A DNA stretch of 64,000 nucleotides, from NCBI RefSeq assembly GCF_001693275.1, contig NZ_CP016477.1, forward strand, positions 1,116,001 through 1,180,000, read 5' to 3'. This stretch comes from Picosynechococcus sp. PCC 7117. Lineage in GTDB: Bacteria > Cyanobacteriota > Cyanobacteriia > Cyanobacteriales > MRBY01. The notes under the pieces are model-generated. The model was not told the DNA's origin. It did no database searches and saw only the letters and a list, made by a program, of their open reading frames with translations. The position numbers and the translations under genes are program-made. Below are positions 37,593 through 46,981 of the stretch, in pieces; the first letter of the stretch is position 1; every line of letters starts with the position of its first letter.

Positions 37593-38951
37593 TTAGCAAT
37601 TGAGGGCTTGGCGTTGGGCTTTCGCTTTCTGTAACGACTCGGCCCATTCTTGCTCTGGATCACTGTCCGCAACAATACCGGCCCCCACCTGCCCGTAAAC
37701 GGTGGCTGACCCCTGGGTATTCGGCACATAAAGTAAGGTGCGAATCAAAATATTGAGATCTAAATTTCCCCGTTGATCTAGGTAACCACAGGAACCATAA
37801 AATAAACTGCGCCGCACCGGTTCTAGGGCTTCGATAATTTCCATACAACGCACCTTCGGACAACCGGTGATCGTGCCTCCCGGAAACATTCCCCGAATTA
37901 GATTCACTGCATCCTTATCGGCGGCCAGTTCCCCCACCACATTACTAACGAGGTGAATGACATGGCTATAGCGTTCTAGGACGAATTGCTCATCCACCAC
38001 GACGCTGCCCCAGATACAGGCCCGGCCAAGATCATTCCGCTCTAAGTCCACCAACATGGTGTGTTCGGCCCGTTCCTTGGTGTTCCGCAACAGTTCTTCG
38101 CCGAGGACTTGGTCTTCGCTGGGGGTTTGTCCCCTGGGTCTGGTGCCGCCGATGGGACGGGTCTGGGCAAAGCGTCCCTGTTTTTGGATCAGACGTTCTG
38201 GGGAGCAACTGATCATCTCCCCCCAGGGCGATCGCCAATAGCTGGCAAAGGGGGACGGATTGATCTGCTGGAGGTGCTGATAAATGGCCCAACTGCTATG
38301 GGCGGTTTGGGTACGGAAGCGCAGGGAAAGATTGGTCTGGAAAATGTCTCCTGCTTGGATGTACTGTTTCGCCTGGCGTACAGCATCGGTGTAGGCTTGG
38401 CGATCGCTGAGGAATTCAAGGGAAGGAGCTTCAGAGCCGACTTGGGATTGATCAAGGTCGGAGGATGCACTCGGTTGACTGAGTTGAGTTGTTAAACGAT
38501 CGAGATCCGCAACGGTGGCCGCCGCCAGCCAAAGCACCTGTTGGTGGTGGTCAAGCACCGCAAAGGAATCGGGCTGGTACCAATAGGCCACGGGAAAAGG
38601 CAGGGGATCTGGATTTTCGTAGGGGAGCGTTTCAATCTCCCAGGCAAAGTCATAGCCGAGCCAGCCTAGGTATCCCCCCGTAAAAGGCAAATGGGCGATC
38701 ACCGCCGGGGGATCTATTTTTGTGGCGAGGAGCTGCTTTAAACAAGCAGTAATTTCCCCTAGGGCGGGCGTAAATAGCTGTTTGGCCCTCGGTGCCCCGG
38801 CACAAATGGAGTAGCGGGAAAGCTGGGGATAATCCTTGGGGGTTGGGTAGGGGCTTTCGAGGAGGGTGGCAATCTTGGCTTGGCCGTATAGTCGCGTGAA
38901 AATTTCTGCACCAGTGCGTTGTGCTAACGGTTGCGATCGCCAATGCCACAT
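37593..38951 (-). CDS. Chorismate-utilising synthase, anthranilate / aminodeoxychorismate synthase component I type
   Basis: The 452-residue protein is in the TrpE/PabB family. The N-terminal part includes GGYLGWLGYDFAWEIE, and the catalytic part includes YIQAGDIFQTNLSLRF, SCSPERLIQKQGRF, TKERAEHTMLVDLERNDLG and GMFPGGTITGCPKVRCME. It should act with a glutamine amidotransferase to aminate chorismate for folate or tryptophan. The diagnostic motif is PIGGTRPRG; PabB usually has PIKGT and TrpE PIAGT, so the product cannot be assigned from this motif. Overall it looks closer to cyanobacterial PabB-type proteins. Confidence 0.87.
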   Translation of the reverse strand: MWHWRSQPLAQRTGAEIFTRLYGQAKIATLLESPYPTPKDYPQLSRYSICAGAPRAKQLFTPALGEITACLKQLLATKIDPPAVIAHLPFTGGYLGWLGYDFAWEIETLPYENPDPLPFPVAYWYQPDSFAVLDHHQQVLWLAAATVADLDRLTTQLSQPSASSDLDQSQVGSEAPSLEFLSDRQAYTDAVRQAKQYIQAGDIFQTNLSLRFRTQTAHSSWAIYQHLQQINPSPFASYWRSPWGEMISCSPERLIQKQGRFAQTRPIGGTRPRGQTPSEDQVLGEELLRNTKERAEHTMLVDLERNDLGRACIWGSVVVDEQFVLERYSHVIHLVSNVVGELAADKDAVNLIRGMFPGGTITGCPKVRCMEIIEALEPVRRSLFYGSCGYLDQRGNLDLNILIRTLLYVPNTQGSATVYGQVGAGIVADSDPEQEWAESLQKAKAQRQALNC

Positions 38952-39052
38952 ACATTCAACCCCAAGGAAAACTCCCTAGGATTTTGACATACTTTTTTGG
39001 CGCGATGGTATTGTCGTCAACACCGCAAAAGCGGATTAATTTTTTGAGCCAG

Positions 39053-39403
39053 CTATCCTTGGGTGGCCTTACCCCAATCCAGACTACGCAGAAAATCTTG
39101 CACCAGTTTGCGACCAGCCACATTGTCGCCATAGTCCCCGGAGTCATCATAGAGCACTGACCAGCAATCGAGAATTTCAGTATCCAAGGCGGCACGAATT
39201 TTTGGGGCGGCAATAATGATATCGGCGCTGCGGTGGAGGGGGGTCGGGGCCTCGGCGGTTGCACTCAACAAACACAGCGGCCGTAGCCAATAGCTAGCCT
39301 GGGCTTCAATAAATTGAATAACAGCACCATATAAGCGGCGATCGCCAGCGGCTAAGCAAACAATCTGCTGGGGTTTAAAGGGTTCTGTCGTGGTTTGGGA
39401 CAT
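39053..39403 (-). CDS. Conserved cyanobacterial hypothetical protein
   Basis: Starting at the ATG at 39403, the 116-residue protein reads MSQTTTEPFKPQQIVCLAAG, then DRRLYGAVIQFIEAQASYWLR, PLCLLSATAEAP and ends DFLRSLDWGKATQG. It is soluble and compact. I know similar short proteins only as uncharacterised cyanobacterial proteins. The frame is open further upstream, but that part is low-complexity. It is unlikely to be an artefact because composition and codon use match its neighbours. Confidence 0.65.
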   Translation of the reverse strand: MSQTTTEPFKPQQIVCLAAGDRRLYGAVIQFIEAQASYWLRPLCLLSATAEAPTPLHRSADIIIAAPKIRAALDTEILDCWSVLYDDSGDYGDNVAGRKLVQDFLRSLDWGKATQG

Positions 39404-39654
39404 TGGCAGTTCCAGGGGCAAGTTCAATGATTGAATAATCAGGGTGGAAAAAATTGACAATCTAGTTCCCCAGTTTAAGGCGATCGCCTCATTTTTTTCG
39501 CAAATCCCAGCGCTAGAACAAGACATCTCTACCCGTATTTCTTTACAATGGCTGAATGTCTTTAACGCCTGCTACATTAGCTTAAAAATTTTCAACTGAA
39601 TCCCCTGAACATCCCCCATTGTTGCTCCCAGGGAGAGCCATCGCCCCCCAAACC

Positions 39655-40359
39655 ATGTCCAAACCGAACGCTGCCACTGAAATCCAAGGAATTTTTAATC
39701 GCATTGCGCCCCAGTATGACGCGCTCAATGAATGGATTAGCCTCGGTCAGCATCGCATTTGGAAAAAAATGGCGGTGAAATGGAGTGGCGTTACCGGAGG
39801 CGATCTTGCCCTGGATGTGTGTTGCGGCAGTGGTGACTTAACTTTACTGCTGGCGAAAACCGTCGGCGTTTACGGTAAAACCGTTGGCATTGATTTTGCG
39901 AGCCAACAATTGGCGATCGCCGCCCAAAAACAAAACCGTCTTTGTCCTCACCTCGATATCCAGTGGCAGGAAGGAGATGCTCTGGCTTTACCCTACCCTG
40001 ACAATCATTTTGATGGGGCGACTATGGGCTATGGGCTGCGGAATGTTACCGATATTCCCCAGGCACTCCGGGAATTACAGCGGGTGTTAAAACCAGGTAA
40101 AAAAGTGGCTATTTTAGATTTTCACCGTCCGGATAATCCTGGGAAACAAGTGTTTCAACAATGGTATCTGGATCGCTTTGTGGTGCCCCTCGCAGAACGA
40201 TTTCAGCTCACCCCCGAATACGCCTACATTCAACCCAGTATCAAACGGTTTCCCACCGGAAAAACCCAAGAAAAACTGGCTAAAGAAGCGGGCTTTCGGA
40301 ACGCAATTCACTACGGCATCGTCGGCGATATGATGGGTGTACTAGTGGCTACCAAGTGA
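39655..40359 (+). CDS. menG: Demethylphylloquinone/ubiquinone-type C-methyltransferase
   Basis: The ~234-residue UbiE/MenG methyltransferase has IFNRIAPQYDALNEWISLGQ, the SAM site LDVCCGSGDLTLLLAK, MGYGLRNVTD and the end region PSIKRFPTGKTQEKLAKEAG. In cyanobacteria it carries out the last methylation of phylloquinone, the PSI quinone. ATG at 39655 is preferred to the upstream TTG at 39619, which would add an untypical leader. Confidence 0.95.
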   Translation: MSKPNAATEIQGIFNRIAPQYDALNEWISLGQHRIWKKMAVKWSGVTGGDLALDVCCGSGDLTLLLAKTVGVYGKTVGIDFASQQLAIAAQKQNRLCPHLDIQWQEGDALALPYPDNHFDGATMGYGLRNVTDIPQALRELQRVLKPGKKVAILDFHRPDNPGKQVFQQWYLDRFVVPLAERFQLTPEYAYIQPSIKRFPTGKTQEKLAKEAGFRNAIHYGIVGDMMGVLVATK

Positions 40360-40375
40360 CGGGGATAGGGGACAC

Positions 40376-41095
40376 ATGGGTCAGCGACGAATCTGTATAG
40401 GAGATGTGCATGGTCATTACGATACGTTGATGGCCCTGCTGGAGCTGGTTGCGCCCAGAACAGAAGATGCGGTTTACTTCCTCGGTGATTTGATTGACCG
40501 AGGCCCCAAAAGTGCAGACATTATTGAGTTTGTGCGCCGTAGTTCCTATCAGTCTCTCCTCGGCAACCATGAAATGATGATGCTAGAGGCGATCGCCAAC
40601 GATGGCAGCGTCCAGCAAGAAACCTTTATCGCCTGGTACCATAGCGGCGGTGCGAATACCCTCCAAAGTTATAACCACCGCATCCCGGCCGAACATTTGC
40701 AATGGTTGCGCCAGCGGCCCACCCACCTCGATCTAGGGGATGTTTGGTTAGTCCATGCGGGCCTTTCCCCCCACCTACCCATCGAGCAACAGGGGGCGGA
40801 ACAATTCTGTTGGGTGCGCAGTGAGTTCCATTCCATGACCCAGCCCTACTTTGCCAATAAGCTGATTATTGTCGGCCATACGATCACCTTCACTTTTCCG
40901 GGGGTACAACCGGGACAGGTGGTGCAGGGGCCGGGCTGGTTGGACATTGACACCGGGGTCTACCACACCAAAAGCGGCTGGTTAACGGCCTTTGATATTG
41001 ACCAGCGCCAAATTTATCAAGTCAATAGCCACACCGCCGAAAAACGCCAACTCCCCCTAGATGCGATCGCCGTTACACCCTTTTTATCGTTCTAG
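40376..41095 (+). CDS. PPP-family metallophosphatase (Ser/Thr phosphatase)
   Basis: The 239-residue protein has all the metal-binding motifs of the PPP group: CIGDVHGHYDT, FLGDLIDRGPKSAD, LLGNHEMMML, VHAGLSP and IIVGHT. It should remove phosphate from proteins, or possibly from small substrates such as diadenosine polyphosphates. It begins 16 bases after the menG stop and may be co-transcribed. Confidence 0.92.
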   Translation: MGQRRICIGDVHGHYDTLMALLELVAPRTEDAVYFLGDLIDRGPKSADIIEFVRRSSYQSLLGNHEMMMLEAIANDGSVQQETFIAWYHSGGANTLQSYNHRIPAEHLQWLRQRPTHLDLGDVWLVHAGLSPHLPIEQQGAEQFCWVRSEFHSMTQPYFANKLIIVGHTITFTFPGVQPGQVVQGPGWLDIDTGVYHTKSGWLTAFDIDQRQIYQVNSHTAEKRQLPLDAIAVTPFLSF

Positions 41096-41182
41096 TCGCC
41101 AGCCTTGGCCGCACAGGTTTTCTTAGAATTTTTCCGATCAGCAGTCGAGATTCACGCTATGATATTTCTGCTCATCACTTTT

Positions 41183-41269
41183 GGAGAGGTGGCAGAGCGG
41201 TTGAATGCGCCTGACTTGAAATCAGGTTTCGGGGCAACTCGGACGGGGGTTCGAATCCCCCCCTCTCCG
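41183..41269 (+). tRNA. tRNA-Ser (anticodon UGA)
   Basis: A complete class II tRNA of 87 bases. The acceptor stem GGAGAGG pairs with CCTCTCC. The anticodon stem-loop CCTGA-CTTGAAA-TCAGG gives UGA. A long variable arm (GGGGCAACTCGGAC) and the TTCGAATCC T-loop follow. CCA is not encoded. Confidence 0.97.
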
Positions 41270-41433
41270 TACAGATTTTTTAACTCATTTTTTCAAATAG
41301 CGGACTGTCGTCGCCCCAATTTTCAGTTCCCCCATTTGTGAATAAATAAAATTTTTGGGATATTTTCCTGCGCCGGGGCGATGGATTTAGGCAAAATAAT
41401 GGGAAGCGCTTGCCTGAAAATAATTCTGTCTCC

Positions 41434-42624
41434 ATGTCTAAACCTGATTTTTTCCCGACCCAAACTGAGCCGATGCTCGTACGTTTAGTGCAAAGTATTG
41501 CCTATTGGGTAGGGCGTTTTAAATATCAACTGAAATTGCGGGTGAGCGAGGCAGATCTCGGTAAGATTCGGGATTTGGGAGATGCGCGCGTGATCTTTAT
41601 GCCCAATCACCCCACCTTTGACGATGGTTTGGTGCTATTTTTGCTCTCGGCCCAGTTGGGAGAAATCTTCCATTACCTGGTGGCCTACGAAAATTTTACG
41701 GCGCAACTCGCCGGGTTTTTGCAAAAGATGGGCTGTTATTCCATTCGTCGGGGCCTTGGCGATCGCCGCAGTATTGCCCACACGTTAGATCTGTTGAAAC
41801 AGGAACGCTCCCGGATGGTAATTTTTCCGGAGGGGGGCTGCTCCTTTCAAAATGATGCGATCATGCCCTTTCGCACCGGGGCGATCCAGTTGCCCATGCA
41901 AGCGATGTTGGCGATCGCCAAACAAGAGGGTCAGTTTCCTCCCTGTTATCTGGTGCCCATTAGCATCAAATATCGCTACCTCAAGGCCCCTGAACTGATT
42001 ATTCAGCAGAGCCTCAAAACCCTAGAGCAGAAACTAGAAATTCCCCCCAGTGACCCCGAACCCTATGGCCGTCTGCGGGGGGTCGCCCAGGTGGTGATGC
42101 AGCAACTAGAAGCAGAATATAACCTCACTCCGGCGGCCGATGATGATTGGAATGACCGGATTGAGGGCATTCGGAACCGAGCCCTCAGTCTCTGTGAAAC
42201 GGAATTGGGCCTAAATTTTCCAGAGGATTTCCCGCTCCGGGAACGGGTTTATAAAATGCAGGCGCTCCTCATCGAAAAAGCCGATGGGGAGATGGCCCTC
42301 GACCTCGACACCTATGAAGCCCTCTACCAAACAACGGTGCGTTTGCTGAACTTCGATGCGATCTACGATGGCTATGTGGGGGATCATCCAAGCCCTGAAC
42401 GGTTTATCGATACCCTCACTCGCCTAGAACGGGAGGTGTTTCGGGTGGAAATCCCCGCGCCCAAGGGACTCCACGAGAGCTGGCTCCGGGTGGGCACACC
42501 GATTAATCTCCAGGATTATGTGGCCCAATATAAAGGCGATCGCCAGGGCACCCTGCAGCAACTCACAGACGCAATGCAGTACGAAGTGCAGAACAACCTC
42601 CTCGATATGATTTATCATCCTTAG
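41434..42624 (+). CDS. PlsC-like 1-acylglycerol-3-phosphate acyltransferase family protein
   Basis: The 396-residue protein has the acyltransferase motifs NHPTFDDG (HX4D) and FPEGGCSFQND, in the first half. About 180 residues follow that are not part of the basic PlsC fold (RERVYKMQALLIEKADGEM; LYQTTVRLLNFDAIYDGYVG). It should esterify a lysophospholipid or related acceptor at the membrane. ATG 41434 is chosen over the TTG at 41410. It follows the tRNA-Ser gene. Confidence 0.85.
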   Translation: MSKPDFFPTQTEPMLVRLVQSIAYWVGRFKYQLKLRVSEADLGKIRDLGDARVIFMPNHPTFDDGLVLFLLSAQLGEIFHYLVAYENFTAQLAGFLQKMGCYSIRRGLGDRRSIAHTLDLLKQERSRMVIFPEGGCSFQNDAIMPFRTGAIQLPMQAMLAIAKQEGQFPPCYLVPISIKYRYLKAPELIIQQSLKTLEQKLEIPPSDPEPYGRLRGVAQVVMQQLEAEYNLTPAADDDWNDRIEGIRNRALSLCETELGLNFPEDFPLRERVYKMQALLIEKADGEMALDLDTYEALYQTTVRLLNFDAIYDGYVGDHPSPERFIDTLTRLEREVFRVEIPAPKGLHESWLRVGTPINLQDYVAQYKGDRQGTLQQLTDAMQYEVQNNLLDMIYHP

Positions 42625-42752
42625 AATATTGGCAAAAATAAAAATTCCCCCAAACCAACCATCGATCTAAGCTGAAATCACCGTTCCTTGATAACGTTAA
42701 AACAGGGTGATTAAGACGCCTCTCAATCCCTTCTACCCCAGCCCTAAAGTGT

Positions 42753-42758
42753 GAGGAG
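42753..42758 (+). promoter_or_regulatory. Ribosome binding site that fixes the GTG start of the Hpt gene
   Basis: GAGGAG stands 8 bases before the GTG at 42767. The nearby ATG at 42771 is out of frame. Confidence 0.75.
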
Positions 42759-42766
42759 AATCTACT

Positions 42767-43699
42767 GTGGATGCCGCCAGTCAACAAAAAATTCTCGGCT
42801 ATTTCATTGAAGAAGCCAAAGAACACCTTGAAACCTTAGAACAGGGCATCCTGGAGCTGTCGGAGGTGGTGGATGATACCGAACGGGTCAATGAACTTTT
42901 CCGGGCCGCCCACTCAGTAAAAGGGGGGGCAGCGATGTTGGGCTACACGAGCATCCAAAAAACGGCCCACCGCCTCGAAGATGCGTTCAAGGTCTTTAAG
43001 GACAATACGATTACCGTCGATGAAACCCTAAAGTCTCTTTTTCTGAATGCCTACGATGTGCTCCAAGAGCTCCTCGAAAAGCTACAAAGTCCCTTTGGCC
43101 TCCAGGAAGAAGAAATTGAGAAAATCATGGCGGAGGCTGACCCTCAATTCAGCGAATTACAAAAGTATTTGGATCGTCTCGCCGTCAGCGACAACCGTAA
43201 TCCTGTCGTTGCTCCAGAGGTTGCGCCGCCGCCGCTAACGCCTGCCCCCACTGGATCAGCAACTGCTATGGGGTTTTCCTTTGGGCCGCAAGTTCGTGGC
43301 TTGTTGCAGCAAATGTTGGGACTATTTCGCCAGGATGCCACCCCAGAATGCCGCCAGCAACTCCAAAAGCTCTGTATTGAACTGGCTAAACTGAATAAAA
43401 AAGCGAAACCTTGGCAAAAATTACTCAAAGCAAGTCATAAGGCGATCGCCAATCCCGCCCATCGTTTTTCGACCCTCGCCCCCATTGTGCTTAAAAGCAT
43501 CAAAGAAGCTGCTGACCACTTAGAACGCAACGAACCAGAGCGTATTAGCCTGCCAACGGATTTAAAAAATTTGGCGATCGCCCAACTCCCCTACATTCTG
43601 ATTCCCACAGAACCCAAGGAGGCCGCCCAAATCTTGAACAGTGCCTTTAGCGAAGCCCAACTGGCCCAATTGGTGCAGGCCCTGAAACATCGCGCTTAG
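42767..43699 (+). CDS. Histidine phosphotransfer (Hpt) domain protein
   Basis: Residues 1-125 of this 310-residue protein form a CheA-type Hpt domain with the phosphorylated His in ELFRAAHSVKGGAAMLGYTS. The rest is a Pro-rich linker and a helical region (VRGLLQQMLGLFRQD; LNKKAKPWQKLLKAS) of unknown role. There is no kinase or receiver domain, so it is a stand-alone phosphorelay intermediate or a CheA-like fragment. Translation starts at GTG with a good ribosome site. Confidence 0.9.
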   Translation: MDAASQQKILGYFIEEAKEHLETLEQGILELSEVVDDTERVNELFRAAHSVKGGAAMLGYTSIQKTAHRLEDAFKVFKDNTITVDETLKSLFLNAYDVLQELLEKLQSPFGLQEEEIEKIMAEADPQFSELQKYLDRLAVSDNRNPVVAPEVAPPPLTPAPTGSATAMGFSFGPQVRGLLQQMLGLFRQDATPECRQQLQKLCIELAKLNKKAKPWQKLLKASHKAIANPAHRFSTLAPIVLKSIKEAADHLERNEPERISLPTDLKNLAIAQLPYILIPTEPKEAAQILNSAFSEAQLAQLVQALKHRA

Positions 43700-43828
43700 T
43701 ATTCTGCAAAGTTTCCGAACTGCACCCGAATCACGAAAATCACTATGGCGATCGCCCCCTGGGTAGTGAATGGCCAGTCTCTTAATGCTTGAAATACCTG
43801 TATCAATGTTTGAGATAATCACAACAAA

Positions 43829-43856
43829 AGAGGCCCAACCCTGGGGCTGAACCTCC
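43829..43856. terminator. Bidirectional terminator between the Hpt gene and murA
   Basis: GAGG and CCTC, with inner GC pairs, form a hairpin between two convergent genes. On the minus strand it is followed by TTTTGTTG, and on the plus strand by CTTGCTTTTTCT. Confidence 0.6.
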
Positions 43857-43893
43857 TTGCTTTTTCTAAACTGAGTAGAAATTGACAGATTGG

Positions 43894-45225
43894 TTAGAGG
43901 GTCGTGGTCAGACGCTCAATCCTTGCCCCTAGAGCCTTAAACTTCCCTTCAAGGTCATCATAGCCCCGATCCATGTGGTGTACCTCGCGCATGATCGTTG
44001 TGCCCTCAGCCGCTAAACCAACCAGAACCAAGGCTGCTGAAGCCCGGAGATCGGTCGCCATTACGGGAGCCCCAGACAAAAAAGGTACCCCTTTAATAAT
44101 GGCGTTATTGCCCTTGACTTTGACATCCGCCCCCATGCGCTTAAATTCTGCGACGTGGTGCATCCGGTTTTCAAAAACCGTTTCCGTGACGACACTGCTC
44201 CCTTCACAGAGGGTGAGCAACGCCATGAACTGGGCTTGCATATCCGTGGGGAAACCAGGATAGGGCAGGGTTTCGATATCCGTCGCCCGGAGAATCCCTT
44301 GGGGTTTGATCCGCAGACGGTTCGGCCCTTCGGCAATCACCTTTGTCCCCGTTGCTTCGAGCTTGGCAATCACCGGTAAAAGATGGTCTGGGACGACGGG
44401 AAAGACGCTAAATTCTGACTGGGTAATGGCCCCGGCCACGAGAAAAGTCCCAGCTTCAATGCGGTCGGGAATAATCGGGTAGTCGGTAGCGTGGAGGCGA
44501 TCGCACCCTTGAATCACAATTTTGTTGCTGCCATCTCCGCTAATGTATGCCCCCATAGACCGACAGAAGTTTGCCAGATCAACGATTTCTGGTTCCTGGG
44601 CGGCATTTTCAATAATTGTTTCCCCTTCAGCGAGGGTTGCCGCCATCATCAGGGTTTCGGTCGCCCCAACGCTCGGATAATCTAAGTAGATTTTGGCCCC
44701 CTGGAGCCGTCGTCGATTTCCCTTGACTGTCGCTTGGACAACCCCATGTTCAATAATTACCTCGGCCCCCATCGCCTGGAGACCTCGTACATGGAGATCT
44801 ACGGGCCTAGCACCAATGGCACAGCCCCCCGGCATCGGCACTTTTGCTTCCCCAAGGCGGGCCAGGAGTGGGCCAATGACAAAAAAGCTCGCCCGCAGCT
44901 TGGAAACCAATTCGTAGGGCGCTTCTGCTGTCCTAAGGTGGCGAGCATCAAAATCAAGGCTGCCAGGGGTAGCAACGATTTGTACCCCAAGGGCGGCAAT
45001 GACTTCGGCCATCCGTTTAATATCCGCTAAATCCGGGATATTTGTCAGACGGCATTGATCGCTACAGAGTAGGGTTCCCGCCATGATCGCCAGGGCAGAA
45101 TTTTTCGCGCCACTGATTTTAACCTCGCCACTGAGGGGATGTCGCCCTTCAATTTTGAGGATGGTTTCAGCGGTCGCACGGGTGGGGGTGAGGGGGGCAG
45201 AAGTTTTAATGGGTCGATCCTCCAC
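43894..45225 (-). CDS. murA: UDP-N-acetylglucosamine 1-carboxyvinyltransferase
   Basis: MurA carries out the first committed step of peptidoglycan synthesis, adding enolpyruvate to UDP-GlcNAc in the cytoplasm. The 443-residue protein has [20 protein letters not shown], the catalytic Cys in [16 protein letters not shown] (the Cys that fosfomycin attacks) and the C-terminal [17 protein letters not shown]. It starts at GTG, with no clear ribosome site. About 20 residues precede the family's usual beginning. Confidence 0.96.
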   Translation of the reverse strand: MEDRPIKTSAPLTPTRATAETILKIEGRHPLSGEVKISGAKNSALAIMAGTLLCSDQCRLTNIPDLADIKRMAEVIAALGVQIVATPGSLDFDARHLRTAEAPYELVSKLRASFFVIGPLLARLGEAKVPMPGGCAIGARPVDLHVRGLQAMGAEVIIEHGVVQATVKGNRRRLQGAKIYLDYPSVGATETLMMAATLAEGETIIENAAQEPEIVDLANFCRSMGAYISGDGSNKIVIQGCDRLHATDYPIIPDRIEAGTFLVAGAITQSEFSVFPVVPDHLLPVIAKLEATGTKVIAEGPNRLRIKPQGILRATDIETLPYPGFPTDMQAQFMALLTLCEGSSVVTETVFENRMHHVAEFKRMGADVKVKGNNAIIKGVPFLSGAPVMATDLRASAALVLVGLAAEGTTIMREVHHMDRGYDDLEGKFKALGARIERLTTTL

Positions 45226-45427
45226 AAATGGAAAGAAGATGGGGGAAATTTTGTCAAATTTTCGTCTTGATTCTACCGGAAAGTCTTGGCCTATGTTGCT
45301 CAGAATTACACTTTTTTGTTCACGGTTTAGAATAGGTTTCTTGGTAATAGATAATCTTTTGGCAATTGGCTTGACGCTTTTCGTTCTTCAAGTAATAATT
45401 GTTGATTGTGTAATTACATATTTACCT

Positions 45428-45513
45428 GCGGAACTGGCGGAATTGGTAGACGCGCTAGATTCAGGTTCTAGTGGGAGTTTTATCCCTTGCGAGTTCAAGT
45501 CTCGCGTTCCGCA
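45428..45513 (+). tRNA. tRNA-Leu (anticodon CAG)
   Basis: A complete class II tRNA of 86 bases. The acceptor stem GCGGAAC pairs with GTTCCGC, discriminator A. The anticodon arm CTAGA-TTCAGGT-TCTAG gives CAG. A long variable arm (GGGAGTTTTATCCC) and the T-loop TTCAAGT follow. CCA is not encoded. Confidence 0.97.
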
Positions 45514-45584
45514 TCTAACCGACAAAAGTTGTTTGCCTTGCCTGAAGCCTTTTGACGAGAACGGTAAGGTCGATGGGGGCAAAG

Positions 45585-46373
45585 ATGCTCACAAGTTTAC
45601 AAAATCCACTGGTCAAGGAGATTCGTAAGCTGCACCAAGGGCGGGAGCGGCAGAAACAGGGTCGTTTGTTACTGGAGGGAACCAATCTAATCGAGGCGGC
45701 GATCGCCAAGGGATTTTCTTTCCAGACGGTACTGTTTACGGCAGCTTGGCAGACAAAATATCCGGCACTGGCTAGTCAACTCAAAGGCGATCGCCAAACC
45801 TTAGTTTCAGAAGAGGTGCTGCAAAAGGTGGCAACCACGGTGAATCCTGATGGCATTGTGGCCACCCTCGACCAGGCGCTCATTTCCCAGACGCCGCCCC
45901 AAACCCTCCAATTGGGGGTAGCCGTGGAGCGACTCCAGGATCCGGGTAACCTGGGAACCATTATTCGCACGGCAACGGCGACAGGGGTCGATGGTCTGTT
46001 GTTGAGTCATGACAGCGTCAATCCCAGTAACCCGAAGGTGCTGCGGGCTTCGGTGGGGGCTTGGTTCCAGACGACGCCTGTGGTTATCCCCACCTTTGCT
46101 GAACAACTACAACGGTATCGTGCCCAGGGAGTACAGATTGTGGCAACGCTCCCCCAGGCAACTAAAACCTACTGGGATGTGGATTGGCGGCAACCGAGTT
46201 TGATTTTATTAGGCAATGAAGGGGCTGGTTTGTCCCCGGCGATCGCCAGCCTCGCCAACGAAACGGTACAGATTCCCATGGGGCCGGGAGTAGAATCGCT
46301 CAATGTGGCGATCGCCTGTGCCTTGATGCTTTACGAAGCCCGTCGCCAGCGGGATCATCAAACTCTTCCCTAA
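45585..46373 (+). CDS. TrmH/SpoU-family RNA 2'-O-methyltransferase
   Basis: The ~262-residue protein starts LTSLQNPLVKEIRKLHQGRE and has the SPOUT motifs VERLQDPGNLGTIIRTA, LLGNEGAGLSP and QIPMGPGVESLNVAIAC, which form the knotted SAM site. It should methylate a ribose in tRNA or rRNA; the target is not evident. ATG 45573 is an alternative start with AAGG closely upstream. It follows tRNA-Leu and its stop overlaps the convergent peroxiredoxin gene. Confidence 0.93.
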   Translation: MLTSLQNPLVKEIRKLHQGRERQKQGRLLLEGTNLIEAAIAKGFSFQTVLFTAAWQTKYPALASQLKGDRQTLVSEEVLQKVATTVNPDGIVATLDQALISQTPPQTLQLGVAVERLQDPGNLGTIIRTATATGVDGLLLSHDSVNPSNPKVLRASVGAWFQTTPVVIPTFAEQLQRYRAQGVQIVATLPQATKTYWDVDWRQPSLILLGNEGAGLSPAIASLANETVQIPMGPGVESLNVAIACALMLYEARRQRDHQTLP

Positions 46374-46849
46374 TTTCCTGACAGTTGGGTTTGGAGCGTC
46401 TCCAGTACCATTTGAGCATGGCCTTTAACCTTGACCTTTGACCAAATTGCCGCCACTTGACCCTGGGGATTGATTAAAAACGTACTGCGAACAATCCCCA
46501 TATATTCTTTGCCCATAAATTTTTTCAGTTGCCAGACCCCATAGGCCTCGGCGGTTTGATGGTCGGGATCGCTCAACAGTTCGATGGCTAACTCTTTTTT
46601 TTCAATGAAGCGGCCATGGGATTTTTCCGAATCGGGACTCACGCCCACGATCACGGCATCTAAGGCGGTAAATTCGGGGACAAGGGCCGTAAAGTCTAGG
46701 GCTTCGGTGGTGCAACCGGGGGTATTGTCCTTAGGGTAAAAATAAAAAACGAGCCATTTGCCACTGTAGGCCGCCAGGGTACGGGCTTCACCTTGGGCAT
46801 TGGTGAGGGCAAAATCAGGGGCTGCTTGGCCAATCGTCAGGGTCGTCAT
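46370..46849 (-). CDS. bcp: Peroxiredoxin of the BCP/PrxQ group
   Basis: The ~159-residue thiol peroxidase has YFYPKDNTPGCTTEALDF with the peroxidatic Cys. PrxQ proteins usually have a second Cys five residues later; here that position is Leu, and the peroxidatic Cys is the only Cys in the protein, so it works as a 1-Cys type. It should reduce peroxides using an external thiol such as thioredoxin. A second start four codons upstream (46861) is possible. Confidence 0.92.
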   Translation of the reverse strand: MTTLTIGQAAPDFALTNAQGEARTLAAYSGKWLVFYFYPKDNTPGCTTEALDFTALVPEFTALDAVIVGVSPDSEKSHGRFIEKKELAIELLSDPDHQTAEAYGVWQLKKFMGKEYMGIVRSTFLINPQGQVAAIWSKVKVKGHAQMVLETLQTQLSGN

Positions 46850-46981
46850 GGAATTAGGCATTCACTTGAAAATTCATAACTGTATTATTCCTTAGGCCAA
46901 AGCAGATCTCTAGAGTGAGCTTTGAGCGAAGCCCTACATTGCCCCAAGATTTTTCCAGACGACCCAATCCTTGGGAAAAGT

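Noticed and set aside
38956-39264. 102-codon minus-strand frame overlapping the hypothetical gene at 39053
   Set aside because: Another frame of the same strand; the 116-residue frame has better protein character and start.
41105-41341. Frame spanning the tRNA-Ser gene
   Set aside because: Overlaps a complete tRNA gene.
45083-45628. 181-codon frame across the murA start and tRNA-Leu
   Set aside because: Covers a tRNA and is antisense to murA; composition unlike a protein.
46930-46965. CCCAAGGATTGGG as a terminator of speB
   Set aside because: A 5-bp stem without a following T run on either strand.
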